Below, in pieces: positions 1-12,795 of a stretch of DNA of 64,000 nt. Positions within the stretch are counted from its first letter, which is position 1. Each line of letters opens with the position of its first letter. Source of the DNA: Monoplex corrugatus. Taxonomy: Eukaryota; Mollusca; Gastropoda; Littorinimorpha; Ranellidae. The notes below the pieces were generated by a model that saw only the letters and a program-made list of their open reading frames with translations, did no database searches and was not told the DNA's origin. A program made the position numbers and the translations under genes. Where the stretch lies: contig JAPXFY010000018.1 of the NCBI GenBank assembly GCA_030674185.1, positions 41,948,432-42,012,431 on the forward strand. The letters are read 5' to 3'.

Positions 1-390
1 TTTAAATGTATCCTTTACAGCCACATGTAGTCTATACTGTTATTCATTTGTTTGTTCTAGATGTATATGATGTATACCTTCACATCAAATTGCAAACTAC
101 ATCATTTGTCTCTTCATAGTAGTCTATATTATCATAAGTTTGTTTTAGACATACACCTTCACACCACATGTAGTCTATATTACCATTTATTTGTTTGTGT
201 TTCAATTATTAATTTGCTTTGTATACATATCTTCACACCATCTGTAGTCTGTATTATCTGTTATTTGTTTTAGATGTATATCTTCATACTGTCTGTGGTC
301 TATACTATCACTTATTTGTTTCAGATGTATAGCTTCACACCACACTGTAATTCTATAATATCATTTATTAGCTTGTTTCAGATGTATGGA
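1..390. repeat. Degenerate tandem repeat, unit about 45-55 bp
   Basis: Repeated phrases such as cttcacacca, tgtagtctata, ttatttgttt and cagatgtat recur in order about six to seven times. The units have diverged and contain stops in all frames, so it is not coding. Bases 391-720 show nothing recognisable. Confidence 0.75.
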
Positions 391-720
391 AATATCCGTG
401 GTAGTACAAAAGAATTTCATAATTATAAAAAAATCCTCTACAATGTGAAAATCCAGGTATGTGACACACAAGCAAGATAAATGGCACACAAAAAAGCAAA
501 AATATACATTATTTCCCTGGCATAAACCACAGTGTTTTTTGTTTGTCTATTTCTTTCTTTAAGAAACTACTGGGCTAGAATGCAAAACGTTTGACTATTA
601 ATTTGTGGGTTATGATTTGCAAAAATAATTTCATTAGTTTTAGGAGCTAAAAGCCATACCTTTGCAGTTTTGGGGTTCAGTGGGATGGAGATCAAAGCAA
701 AGTGGTGGAATTAGAAGACA

Positions 721-780
721 GTAGTGGTTAATGCAACAGACTACTGACCAGAAGGTTGTGGGTTCGAATCCCCATCATGA
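721..780 (+). repeat. tRNA-derived SINE head fragment
   Basis: Box A-like (agtagtggttaa) and box B (GGTTCGAATCC) spaced as in a tRNA promoter. Nearly identical over 60 bp to 5,111-5,170. It stops after the tRNA-like part, so it is a truncated copy. It is not a functional tRNA because the acceptor arms do not pair. From 781 to 1,206 nothing is recognised. Confidence 0.7.
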
Positions 781-1206
781 AATAAAACAAAGATTTGCTG
801 TTTCTGGCACAAAGATATGTAAAGTAAACATCAGCAATGTAAACAATGTGATTCAACAGACCAAAAGTTACAGCCATGCCTACACACACTGTCCAACATC
901 TAATAGTGAATGCCTTTTTAAATGAAACATTAAGAGCATCATCAAAAATATGCATGTATATATATGTAGCTTAAGAACCCTTACATTTTCCATGATTTTG
1001 TAAAAATATTTAATTCCAAGACCCATGACTGAATGCACTAAAAATATGTACACTTAATTTGAATAAAACTCTACAAAGAAAAAGGACTGGACAATATAGA
1101 CTGAAATCTGACATAAAGTATTTTAAACACACACACAACCAGAAGATACAAACAGCCTGCCCAAGTATCCCTAAAAGGAACAGGAATGAAAGAAACTAAC
1201 ACAATG

Positions 1207-1965
<759 letters not shown>

Positions 1966-2444
1966 GCATGCCAGAATACACTTGTTTTCTTCCAGTACCA
2001 CAGTACTACAGAAGGTCTACTTTTACTACAATAACTACTACTACAAGTCTACTATCAACAGATCAAGTTTTACAATGCTGCCATTACAGAATATTATCAG
2101 AGCCCCAATTACCACTTGTTTAACTGATTTTCAAAGCAGTGCAAGTTTTTTCACAAAACGTACTATAACTAAAAATCAACAGCTCACACATGGTGTATTA
2201 GAGAAGCCAACCAGAGTAACATACACTGATACAGCTTTAACAACAGCTTAGTAAACAAACATGTTTCACATGAATACTGTAATAGAAATTCTAGTAAACA
2301 GCCGCAAACAACATAAACATTTTCGGTGAAATTCGAACTGAAACTACTGAAATCCGCCAGTGAAACTTTGTAACCATGTAGTCTCCTTTGGTGAATGTGG
2401 AATTTGTTCAAAAGGAGTTTATTGCAGTCACAAAGTTCCCAATG

Positions 2445-2627
2445 CATCATCATCATCATCATGTGCCCAGCCACATGGCGCGGGCGATCATGGCCTTCCA
2501 CATGCATCTATCCTTTGTCACCTCAAGCGCATCTTCCACCCTCTCTCTCCTCAGCCACCCTGCAAGTCGGTCCAATATTTTCTCCCTGTGTCTACCTGGT
2601 GTTCTCTTTCCCTCCAGCTTTCCTGTT
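2445..2627 (-). mobile_element. 5'-truncated LINE 3' end, copy 1, with target-site duplication
   Basis: The minus strand encodes the C-terminal tail of a non-LTR reverse transcriptase (LEGKRTPGRHREKILDRL) and ends in (GAT)n. The perfect 10-bp duplication GTTCCCAATG flanks it at 2,435-2,444 and 2,628-2,637. Related to the copies at 17,487 and 36,294. Confidence 0.88.
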
Positions 2628-2840
2628 GTTCCCAATGGCCCCACCTAAATCTGCGAACAATTATCTGGCAGACTTCCTGTACAAATCCTTATGTGCTGGC
2701 AAGGCCTTGAAATGTTGGCTTGACAACCTGACAATGATAGACAGTGATGATTTCCTGCCTCTGGGATTGCAGCACAATGTATGTGAGTTTTGTGGCATGT
2801 TAAAGAGCAAGAAGGAACAAGAGCAGAAAAAAAGGCAGAT

Positions 2841-2865
2841 GGGGGGGGGGGGGGGGGGGGGGGGG
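2841..2865 (+). repeat. G homopolymer, 25 nt
   Basis: Exactly 25 G. Two C runs elsewhere (20,357 and 41,004) have the same length. Confidence 0.95.
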
Positions 2866-3092
2866 CACCATTATCATTATCATCAACATTTCATTTGATG
2901 ACTGTCTAGGATCATTCACATGTTCTGATTTCATGACTGACAGAATTTGAAATCTACAATGTGCTCAATGCACTAAGACAGTTCCGTATACACTCAATCC
3001 AGTTTAAGACATCTTGAGCTTGCACAGCACCCTATGGGCAGGTGATGTCTTGAAAAACAAAAAAAACAAACTCTAAATTCTACAGCAATCAA

Positions 3093-3170
3093 TTAATCAT
3101 TTCACTCCCAAATCCTATCCACCAACTTCCTGGAGAAAGCTAGGATAAATTGAGAGAATGAAAAAGTTAA
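3093..3170. mobile_element. Short TTAA foldback element (MITE)
   Basis: TTAA at both ends. The left arm (TCATTTCACTCCCAAATCC) is inverted as GAGAATGAAAAAG on the right. It belongs to the family at 3,240 and 20,760. Confidence 0.6.
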
Positions 3171-3239
3171 CGGACACTTGAAAAAAAAAAAGTGCAACAA
3201 ATGGGCCCATTTTTATGCTGAACTTAAAGAGAAGAGATC

Positions 3240-3383
3240 TTAACTCTGTGAACCCCTCATCCTATTACCAGCTGTGAAGGCCTGACTCAAAATAGTGTAC
3301 AGGAAATGAAAAGGCTAGGTTTCTCCTTTTACGGCTGATAAAACAAAAAGATGACAGACAGGGTGAAGGAGTCAAAGGATTAA
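3240..3383. mobile_element. Short TTAA foldback element (MITE)
   Basis: Starts TTAACTCTGTGAACCCCTCA and ends GGAGTCAAAGGATTAA, so the arms are inverted copies of a TTAAYCCTTTGACTCCYTCA type end. 144 bp. Bases 3,384-4,056 show no recognisable gene or repeat. Confidence 0.65.
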
Positions 3384-4056
3384 AGTTGTATCCATGGCTC
3401 TGTCAAATGACCCAGCAAATCTCTCAGACAGTGATAAAGAAAGGCACTGCCTTCTAGACTTTACTAAACAGTTGCAACTAAATTAAATACCCCCACCACT
3501 GATCTACACAACTATATGGCATATGATTTCACTCTTTCTCAAAGAGAACCCACATCCAGCCCAAACCAACTGCTGAAACAATATCCACTGTACTATACCA
3601 AACAAATCAAAGATCAATGTTATATAGGTGATCATTATCAATGCTACCACAAAAAGGCAGAACACTGCACAAAGCAACAATCACAACTTGACTACATGAA
3701 GTTGAAAAAAAAAGACCTCAAGTATAAAAATGCGCTTGGAGTGAATAAAAGCATTTAAATAAAAACTGGAGACACAATGATATACAAGCAATCAGACATT
3801 TAGTACACTACAAAGGCAAGTAAAGGATAAAAAGTACTGCAACAAGACGAATAAGCCAACAGAAGTCACACTAAAAGAACACACCACTTCAGCATTGAGA
3901 TAAAGGAACAAAACACACCACTGCCTACCATTCCATCCCCACATTAATGACAGCAAGCATTATCGATATTAGAATATATCCACATGCATCTACAGTCAAG
4001 GTACACGACGGACCACAGGGGAGAAGAAAACCTGGGGACTGGAGACAGTCACTCAC

Positions 4057-4119
4057 TTCTGAGATCATCCAAAGCTTCCTGGCTTATTCGAGACTGTTCT
4101 TGTTCTTCCAACAGACCGT
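4057..4119 (-). CDS. SLMAP: SLMAP exon, 63 nt, last one visible
   Basis: 63 nt, phase 1 to 1, encoding GLLEEQEQSRISQEALDDLR, similar to human FEMTEQEKQSITDELKQCK just before the membrane anchor. It ends A|GTGAGT, so the reading frame continues into an exon not found in this window. Confidence 0.84.
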
Positions 4120-5109
4120 CTGGCCGTAAGGGGAAAGAGACCACAATGCAGGAAGAAGGGGAGAGGGGAAAAACCAGGTGGGAAGAGTTAGTGTACAAAC
4201 CATGCATCAAATCAAATATGTCAAGACACAAAACACAACTGAAATGAAACAAGACTCTTCTAAAACTATAGAACACTGCAGGATCATGCGTGAGAACAGA
4301 TGCTGCTGCAAACTTTAAAAAAAACATATCAGGCAAGATTGTCCTCCCATCACAATCTGAAATCATTTCATAAAAAGCGTACTATGTCACATGAACTCAA
4401 TATAAGTATTAAAAAAACAACACCTTTCTGTCTCTAATATTTGTTGGCTTTTTTTAAGTTAAAAAATTTGTATGGGTGAGGAGTTTGCAGAAATAAAAAA
4501 GATGTTTCAGGAAAGAAAAACCAAAAAAGACGAAGCTAACTTAATTAACAAAGTAGAACTATATGAAAACATATTTTACAAACAATTCAAACCAAGCGTG
4601 ACAGGCACAGCAAAGCTGTAGTGTAAGACAAAGCAATCATCCCACGCTGGTGACGAACGCATCAAAGAGAATACTGCTCTTTGAAAGTGGTTGAGGGAAA
4701 GCAAGGAACCAGAATAATTTTCCCAAGTGTCTCCCTATCAAGGGGCTTTGAATTATATGTCATTCAAAAAGCTTCTGCACAAATTATTACTGTGTATACA
4801 CAAGTTATTACAAGCGCAATGAAACATACTTTTATCTTTACTTCACGATATGCTTTTATATTTTACAGTACGCTTTTATCTTAATTTCACAGATTTACCA
4901 AACCAAGTAGAAACTGTCCACTTAACACTGACTGACACCCTGAATCTTTCACGTTTCATTTCATTTGAATGCATTCAGTGTGTAGTACATCAAACCAAGC
5001 CTGCTAACCATACACATATGTTGTTGAGGAATTCTAACTTTCATTATGTATTCTATTCTTGTGCTAAACACACAGCACCTTGAACATAAAAACCTTTGTC
5101 ACCAGTTAC
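4120..5109. other. SLMAP intron, nothing recognised
   Basis: AT-rich intron without detectable exon, RNA gene or named repeat. Confidence 0.6.
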
Positions 5110-5512
5110 CATGGAGTAGTGGTTAATGCAACAGACTACTGACCGGAAGGTTGTGGGTTCGAATCCGCATCAGTACCTTCAAAAAACATTGTAGGATTTT
5201 TCGGCTCTAACCGGCTCCTACCCAGAATTGGCCATGCTATGGGCTCATTGGGAAGACTGGGACCACACAGTCGAGTCTCATCCACTTCACGGATGCATCA
5301 TTGAGGGTGTTGCTCAAATCTTCTGACCAGCACCACAGGTGTCTATATCTCTTGGGCCTGCTTGACTCCAGGATAGATTATGATAGCAACCGTAGAGTAC
5401 TGCCCTGTCATGCAGTCTCAATCCTAGATGGAACTCCATAGCATCGTGATTATCATCTTCATCGACATCATCATCACTGCATTGTAAAAGTGTGCCAGCT
5501 TCTGTGGCCATT
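5110..5512 (+). repeat. tRNA-derived SINE, long copy
   Basis: A tRNA-like head with box B GGTTCGAATCC is followed by about 330 bp of body and a CATCATCATC-rich end. The head matches 721-780. The 3' limit is approximate. Confidence 0.68.
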
Positions 5513-5937
5513 AAGGTGGCAAAGAAATCGGGACATAAAAAAAAGGTGAGTGCAAAGGTAACCTCCCTGAGTGCAATGATCTTTGAAAAAAAAAGGAAAC
5601 TTCGTCACTGACTTCAAACAATCACAACATTGGTGTTTCTATCATGCAACACAGGCATCAACTTGACAAAATAACCTAATATGGTTCATACTTTCACTAT
5701 CAAGTGTGTTATGGATATGAAAAACAAATAAATATACAAAGAACATGCTCATGAATCTGAATAACCTGTAAAATATGTAAAGGCATCCTACAAAGGATTT
5801 GAAAATATTTTATACATGCTTTTAAATATAAAGGAAATAAAACACAAGAGATATTAAATTCCATAACATGCAATGAACGCAAGAGCAGTGTTATTCAATG
5901 ACCTATTGATCGACCGAAGGTTTCATTATACTTTCAG

Positions 5938-6155
5938 AACAGCAATTATCAACCCTGTGTTTCATATTAACCTGGTTCAATGTTCACTAATCATTAAGAA
6001 CAGCACTTAACAACTCCTGTGTTTTATTAACCCGGTTCAACATCCACTATGGGTACACAACGACGATTATTAACACCTTGTGTTTTATTAATCCTGTTCA
6101 ATGTCCACTATAGGTCCGCAACAGCAATTTTCAAGAACTTTTCAATCCTGTACAA
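5938..6155. repeat. Tandem repeat, about 60-bp unit, 3.5 copies
   Basis: Units start near 5,938, 5,999, 6,059 and 6,120 with aacagcaatt-like starts followed by ctgtgttttattaa and ggttcaa segments. Copies are about 75-85% alike. Confidence 0.75.
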
Positions 6156-6337
6156 CATTATGAGGCTGAACTAAATTTATGAAAAATAAGAGATGAAGGA
6201 CTGTGCCTGTCTGTGTTTGACAGGACAACAGGTCAATAAAGTATGGAAAATATCTATTGAAAAGAATCAACAGCTGTATAAGTATTTCACATAAATCGTA
6301 CAAATATTTCACATAATGTCTTTTTCAGAAACTATAC

Positions 6338-6428
6338 ATAACTATACATACATGTATATATACATATACATATATATATATATAGGCTATATATATAGGC
6401 TATATATGTACATGTAATGTATTTATAT

Positions 6429-6496
<68 letters not shown>

Positions 6497-6600
6497 TATA
6501 TATTGTGTGTGTGTATATAGACATACATACATTTAGAAAGATATATGTGTGTGTATGTATGTATGTATACATATACAGATACATATATTCTGCTGTATGT
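6338..6600. repeat. (AT)n / (TATG)n microsatellite cluster
   Basis: A pure AT run near 6,438-6,489, bordered by tatg/tacatat repeats. Confidence 0.95.
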
Positions 6601-6682
6601 GGGTTAAGAGCTTGAAGGCAATATGAAGCACACACAAACATAAAACACTGCAGGAAAGGGAACAGCATTTTGAAATGCTTAC

Positions 6683-6745
6683 CTCGCAATTCAAGTATTT
6701 GTTGTTTCACTTCCTTGGTTGCAGACTCTGCCTTTCGTAATTGAT
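6683..6745 (-). CDS. SLMAP: SLMAP exon, 63 nt, phase 1-1
   Basis: 63 nt, phase 1 to 1, encoding QLRKAESATKEVKQQILELR, similar in order to human SKAENQAKDVQKEYEKTQ. Donor GTAAGC. Confidence 0.85.
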
Positions 6746-7013
6746 CTAAAGAAAACAAAACATACACATGGCATGTATAACCTACGGCATCATCAATTAA
6801 ATCTAGCAAGCCTTGATGTCTCACTGAAAACTAAGACACTTTCAATATGAAAAAAAACCCCAAGAGTTTTGCAACAAAACAGCATCAAATTTACTTTTAT
6901 ATTGGTCCAAATTTTATTACTACTGTTTTCTTTGTTTTTCTTATTATTAGGCAAATATTTACAAATATTCATAATGGTGTTTTTGTTAATTCATCTTTAA
7001 GTGTTGTGATTCT

Positions 7014-7047
7014 GGAGAGACAGAGAGAGAGAGAGAGAGAAAGAGTG

Positions 7048-7078
<31 letters not shown>

Positions 7079-7085
7079 TGTGTGT

Positions 7086-7147
<62 letters not shown>
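7014..7147. repeat. (GA)n-(GT)n microsatellite
   Basis: gagaga runs directly into a 100-bp GT tract at the left edge of the interspersed repeat starting near 7,159. Confidence 0.95.
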
Positions 7148-7150
<3 letters not shown>

Positions 7151-7158
7151 GGGGAATT

Positions 7159-8710
7159 GTTACTGTTATTTTTCTTTCATGCCCAGCTGACTGCGTAGAG
7201 CCATATCAGGGCTATATATGTTTCTAAACACAAATAATACTTCAACAGAAAAAAAACACGCACATTATTTAAGGAGATGCTCTGGCACTGACCACTCATG
7301 GCGGCTCAGTTTCGCTGAAATCGTTCCCTTTAGTTGGATGCCGGCGCTGGGCCACTCTGGCACTGACCCTGCTCTGACCCCACACTCCAGACACTGCCGC
7401 CACCGTGTGCAAGAATTCCGCCTTCTTTGTTGTTACTTGCGCAGGCTTGGTACGCTTCATTTTTTGTGATGTTCGGTTTGTATTAAAGCACGGAAAAATA
7501 GCTTTGACACACTCAAGGTTTCGACAGACGTGTAGGGAAAAGTTCGGGGTTATGTTCATGTGATTTTCTGCCTGGCCTCACGAATGGTTGCTGTGATATG
7601 TGAGAAACAGTAACGTGTGTATGATAACGCTGAGGTGTGTGAAAAAATAGTGTTCGGTGATGCTGTTTGCGGTTGGACTACCGACTTTCAGGCAAGCCAA
7701 GAGAAGGCACTTTTCCACAGAAGTCGAAGGTGAGGCTGGTTGTCTGTCTTAACATTGTAGCAGTAGACACTTTGCTCTTTGTTGGGATGGCACATGTTAC
7801 CCCGAGAAAACTAAACTGCATGATGTAGCACCAGTTGAAAAACGGATAAGTTTGTCATAGTGGTATAACAGTTGATCCCTAACATTAATCGTCTGCTTCA
7901 GTTTCTCGAACAGAAACATGAACTTTCTGTCTCTCCACAAGGCATGTTTGGTATGCATGGAAAGCTTGTTTTAAGATCTACCAATTGAAGACAAAAGCTG
8001 GGACATCAGCTTCGTGTAGAAATGCGCATGTACACATATAAACAACAACCATGTTTCAGTTAACTTCGCGCCAATCAGCCGTCAGCACACCGCCGACAGT
8101 GGTGTGTGTGATTCGCGAAAGAGCGCGGCAGCAGTCTTGTGCGGTACTGGAACGCGCTAATCTTAAAACTGGCCAGCGTGCTGTACACCAGGCAGGCGGG
8201 CTGGGTCAAGATAATACATTCCTCTGCGCGGCGGGGAGTTTCCTCCCAACTAAAGGGAACAGAAAGAACAGCCGTGCACTCCGTCCACTTTATCGCATAG
8301 GGATTTTAAAAAACATACCTGAGTACAAATTTAAACATAACTAAGGACACTAAAACATATATAAAAACGGGCCTATATTACCTAAAATTGCTTTTGTATA
8401 CCTCATTTCCCTAGAGTCAAAAATGCACTCAATACATGTACTCAATTACCAATTCTAAGAGAAAGTATGTCAGTTTATCGAACACATAGAAGTGAATGGA
8501 TCAGCAAGGCAGAAAATGATAGAAAGAAATCACAGAAAGCAACAGAAAATGATAGAAAGAAATGACAGAAAGCAAAGGAGGCAGAGAGAAACAAAGAGAA
8601 TGACAGTAAAGAGGAAATTTTCAGCACAGAGTTTCCAGAAAGTGGGCAAACTATACAGAAAGAGCCCCTTAGCATCTCCATGGGAGTGTGGTGCGGAATC
8701 ACAACAATCT
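7159..8710. repeat. Interspersed repeat, copy 1 (interrupted)
   Basis: Shares its order of sequence blocks with 14,635-17,115: gccatatcagggct at the start, gattttaaaaaacatacct, then aaaaatgca, ttatcgaacacata, and the gaaatgatagaaag to tccagaaagtggg end. Copy 1 is uninterrupted where copy 2 carries a TTAA element, and carries its own insertion of about 1 kb (7,289-8,278). The class of the repeat is unknown. Confidence 0.8.
7289..8278. mobile_element. Insertion of about 1 kb within interspersed repeat
   Basis: Absent from the related copy at 14,635. Near its ends it has GTTCCCTTTAGTTGG and its inverse CCAACTAAAGGGAAC, a 15-bp perfect inverted pair. CACTC occurs at both proposed borders. Probably a nonautonomous DNA transposon; the class is not clear and no transposase was recognised. 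Confidence 0.5.
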
Positions 8711-8746
8711 GCATATATAGAGTGGAACTACAGGAGGGCGAGGGGG

Positions 8747-9821
8747 TTAACTCACTCGGTACGACGGAACGCTATACGACGGAACGCTATAGCGGTCGTG
8801 AGGAAAGGCACGGTTCCGTACGACGGAACGCTACAGCGGTTTCGATAATTAAAATTTTTTAGACGCTCCCCTTTAGATCCTGCACGCCTACCATAGCCAC
8901 ACTGGTCAATGCAAACATGTCAAGGGTCAAAGGGAAAGTTACTTCATGAGATTCCGTAGCCATACACTCGTCGGGAAACGATTGACTTCGGTACCCTACA
9001 CGAATGGCTAATCTGCATTCGTGTCGAAAATGGCGTCGCAGGCGAGTACGAGTTTTCGAACAAAGTAGATCGCGACGGCAGCGTTTTACTGCTGCTGAAG
9101 TGATTGAAGTGCTTCAGACTGAAGGATTGGACATCGAGGAGTATGATGAAGATAATGATGAAAGTGTATCAAGTGACGGAAGCTGCCAGCAAGGAGGAAC
9201 TGACAGTGACCCAGTTTCAGACGACAGTGAAGTGGGAGAGGATGGTGGGCGTACACGTCACGAGAGGCGAGCAGTCAGCGGGTCAAGCACAGTGAAACGC
9301 ATGTCTGATGGAGGTTTCATTCACTTTCCTATGCATGACTGGCACGAAGATTTTAGTTTTTCTCCCACTTTGCCTCTGTTCTCTGGCTCTTGTGGCCTGC
9401 ATGTCCCAGTTCAGTGCCACGCCCCCTTTGATTTCATGAATCAGTTTGTGACAGAAGACTTTCTAAATTCCATTGTCATAACAGAAGGCATAAGAGAACT
9501 GAGTGGCAAGCAGAATGAGCACTTCTCCTGACCTTCTCATCTTTGACTGTGTGATCATGGAGCTGATCAGAGTGTGTGACTGTACAGTGATCCTGACCAC
9601 AAAATTTGGGGTATTTTCAACATGGCACATGACGAAAAAATATTCAAGGAAGAACTTCAATATTTTGGCATGAACTAACCCAGCATGTAAATATTCCGAT
9701 CTGAAAGTTTCATTTTCTTCTTTTATGTTTTGTATTTTTTGTGATTTTTTTCCTAACCCTTCAAAATGGTCCGTCCCTGGGGAAACGCAAGGGGAAAAAC
9801 TCTCCGTACTGAGTGAGTTAA
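8747..9821 (+). mobile_element. piggyBac-like element, 1,075 bp, TTAA ends
   Basis: TTAACTCACTCGGTACG on the left and the inverse (TTAACTCACTCAGTACG) on the right, inside TTAA. The left subterminal region repeats tacgacggaacgcta three times. It carries a transposase N-terminal frame at 9,004-9,531. The short length implies loss of the catalytic core. Confidence 0.85.
9004..9531 (+). pseudogene. piggyBac transposase N-terminal remnant
   Basis: 175 codons from ATG. The start is basic, then FTAAEVIEVLQTEGLDIEEY leads into an acidic region, followed by the conserved entry to the DDE domain, FDFMNQFVTEDFLNSIVITE, as in PF-type DDE_Tnp_1_7 proteins (DFFxLFFTDELxxxIVEET). Full transposases are around 550-600 residues, so about two thirds are missing. 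No DDD catalytic residues are present. Confidence 0.8.
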
Positions 9822-9845
9822 GAGTACTCTCAGAGAAAAATGTAC

Positions 9846-9971
9846 CTTGTAAATCGCTGACCAGGTCTGCTTTCTCTTTTGCCAACTGCTGAGCCTCGAA
9901 ATACTGCCCCCTGAGCTCATCTAGTTCTATGGTGGATTTCTGTAGTCGTTGGCTGGATTCCTTGATCTCAT
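9846..9971 (-). CDS. SLMAP: SLMAP exon, 126 nt, phase 1-1
   Basis: 126 nt (twice 63; six heptads), phase 1 to 1. YFEAQQLAKEKADLVSDLQ resembles human LHNSQKQSLELTSDLSIL. It lies only 24 bp from the right end of the piggyBac-like element at 8,747-9,821, on its downstream side in the transcript. Confidence 0.87.
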
Positions 9972-10165
9972 CTGCAAGAATGTCAGAGAAGTAAGGTTAG
10001 TGCCTACATGCCCTCACCTTTACACACCAGCTTCCTGCCATCATATCAAAGCAAACATTTATCCCTTGTCATTTCCTCCCTCATCAAAATCTGTGGCATC
10101 AGTGCATACGGTGTTTGTTCCGAGCATGGAGATGCCATCTTGATAAACAGAAACTGAAACTGAAA

Positions 10166-10235
10166 ATCCCTCACCCTATCCTCCAGCTCAGGCAATAAGC
10201 TGGTGGACACGATGAGAGAGTGTGAAAAAGTAAAG
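10166..10235. mobile_element. Foldback MITE fragment
   Basis: ccctcaccctatcctccagc is followed by its rough inverse gctggtggacacgatgagag. Same family as 20,760-20,954, without clear TTAA ends. Confidence 0.5.
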
Positions 10236-10422
10236 TTTTTGTAGCTGTTGGGCAGGCCTAGATAGTAACAGGATAAAGGAGGAGATATTAAATGATGGTT
10301 GTGTCAATGCATGAATATGGATATACAGAGGTCAATGCAATGGTCCAAATGTTTTTGTTGTGACGGTTCACAAGATTGGTAGTGGTGGTGTGTGAAATAG
10401 TGTCCAGAGATCAGCCTCGCGC

Positions 10423-10548
<126 letters not shown>

Positions 10549-11126
10549 GTGTGAGGCACGCCCATGTGTGTGTAAGCATACATGTGCGCAAAGGCACACA
10601 AGCATATTCTACAATATTTTAACTGTACATGTTCACAATATTCATAGAAAAGTCAATTAACATAAGAATATACATGTCTGTATTTGTGTATGTGCCACTG
10701 ATCCAAGCTGTTCCATGTATAACCTGCCAAAATGTGATCCTTTCAGTCATACAAACGCATGCTTATATAGATATATTCACAACAAAGCAGAAAAGAAACA
10801 GTCTGCCAAAATGTGTCCTTTACAGTCCTATAAACACATATAAATACATTAACAACAAAGCAGAACAAAAACACACACATACAAAGTGACAAATACATCA
10901 AGTGATAAACATACAAACTAAGTCATAGTTTGATGTTCATAAACATTGATAGCACGTGAGCAGAAACAAGGCCCTTACAATTGAAACATCCATGCACTGA
11001 CAACATGAACGAACATGAAATGTGCTCCATCATGCACCTTGGACAGTTCAAATTTCCTCAAAACACATCCAGTTCACAAGAAACAGGAGGCATGTGCAAT
11101 GTTCACATTCTCGTTCATTGCCCCAC

Positions 11127-11189
11127 CTTTATATTTCTGCATCTCTGCTTCAGCTAGTCTTTGGGCTTCTCTGGCTTCATTCACAATGT
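11127..11189 (-). CDS. SLMAP: SLMAP exon, 63 nt, phase 1-1
   Basis: 63 nt, phase 1 to 1, encoding IVNEAREAQRLAEAEMQKYK, resembling the human segment RKELIEAQELARTSKQK. Donor GTGGGG. Confidence 0.82.
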
Positions 11190-12126
11190 CTGCAACATCA
11201 TATGCCACCACATTCCTCAGGGCTCTTGACTATGGTGTTCATGTCACCTTATGTTTTCATTCTCATTTCTGCATTAAAAATCTGCCTGTTAGCATTAAAA
11301 CTTTTAACAGTTTTCAACTTCCTTCCTCCATTTGCAATGATGCACAAGACACAACTTGTGCGGACAATGTATCCTCTGCACAAAGCACCACTTTTGTGGA
11401 CAATGTATTCTCGTCATTATGTATTACAAATATTGGAATACAGCAATTTCTTTTATAACCTGTTTGAAAATTGCCTGACAAAAAACATACTAATCATGGT
11501 ATAAATGGTAAAATATCATGATACAGCCAACTAATCTAAAGCTACTTTCCATCATCAAAGTGACATGAAAAAATGAAAATCTTTATGATAGACTTCACAC
11601 AAGCACACACAAGTGTGATCCTAAACATCAGAAAGTATCTGTCATATCATAAGCTCCATGAGACAGACAAAATGTGATCTCCCACCACGAAATCAGTCTT
11701 AACTTACAGTCAATCGAACATCGCTAGGAGCTTAAAAGGTGACTGAGGGTCTCTATCTGGGGTGTTTTGACTTTTTCTCAAAATTGATTTCTGTAGACTA
11801 TAATCTATCCCCCACAGAAATTTTTTTCTCGAAAAAATATTATTAATCAATTTAAATCAGTATTTTAATGCACTGATCGCGGCAGAAAAAACACAATTTC
11901 CTACCAAAAGTACCTATTTTTGTCTCTTATTATGAACCGTAACCTGTACAGTACCCGCGCATGTAATATACTGATGGAAAGCTCTTTGGTGCACCTTTCA
12001 GATAATGACAGCGAAAATTAGAAACAAACTGGACCAAAGCCACCAAATAAAGAAATTTAAGGAAAATGTGTAGGAGAGCACACAAAAACTTTAGAACCCG
12101 TTTTCTCAAAATGGCCGTCATACAAC

Positions 12127-12453
12127 TTAACCCTTTGAACCCGGCTGGCCGATGCAACGGCCAGTGCGATTAATACCTCTGGACCCGGCAGGCCACAGGA
12201 GCAGCCTGACCTGTCCGGTTGACCTGGCCTGGTATGGTGCTGGCGTGCGGTATGCGACCTACCGGCACCTACTCTCCTCTGCCACATCCTGTTTATATTA
12301 CCGAATTCCAGACACCCTATACTTTCTTCCTGGCAAATTTTTAAGCGTTAGAAGGATTTATTCTGAGACACCGGTTTTTGCTAGAATTTCTCTAAAAATA
12401 CTCAGGGTTGAGGGTATCAGAGGTCTAGAAGTACTAAGGGCTGAAAGGGTTAA
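12127..12453. mobile_element. piggyBac-like MITE, 327 bp
   Basis: TTAACCCTTTGAACCC on the left and the inverse of TTAACCCTTTCAGCCC on the right. Subterminal GC-rich near-palindromes with GGCTGGCCG/CGGCCAG and GGCAGGCC/GGCCTG. No coding capacity. Confidence 0.82.
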
Positions 12454-12680
12454 TGACTTTAAACATACATAACTTCTACATTTTTTTGAGTGCAAGCTTT
12501 ATTCAAGTACCAAAATAATCAGCAGAATGTACACTTTCCAGTGATATGTATATCTCAAAATGCTCAAAATGCTAGTTACGACCGATTTTGTGGTGGGGGG
12601 TCACAAATATTTATGTTATATAAATGAATGGGACACACACAGTGAATACAAAAAATGGCATTAAGAAGAATACATGTAAA

Positions 12681-12682
12681 CA

Positions 12683-12722
<40 letters not shown>

Positions 12723-12795
12723 ACACCACACACACACTCATACACACACACACACACACACATTTACACAAGCACACACACATATACTTATGATA
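12681..12795. repeat. (CA)n microsatellite
   Basis: Interrupted CA/CT tract. Bases 12,796-13,645 hold nothing recognised. Confidence 0.95.

Noticed and set aside
728..955. Hydrophobic minus-strand frame considered as the SLMAP membrane tail
   Set aside because: It overlaps the tRNA-like SINE head, has no matching phase-1 acceptor and shows no similarity to the SLMAP anchor.
5111..5183. Possible tRNA gene
   Set aside because: Box A and B are present but the acceptor stems do not pair and the sequence continues as a SINE body.
5938..6155. Regular 60-bp repeats considered as a CRISPR array
   Set aside because: Eukaryotic context. The whole unit is repeated with drift rather than constant repeats with unique spacers.
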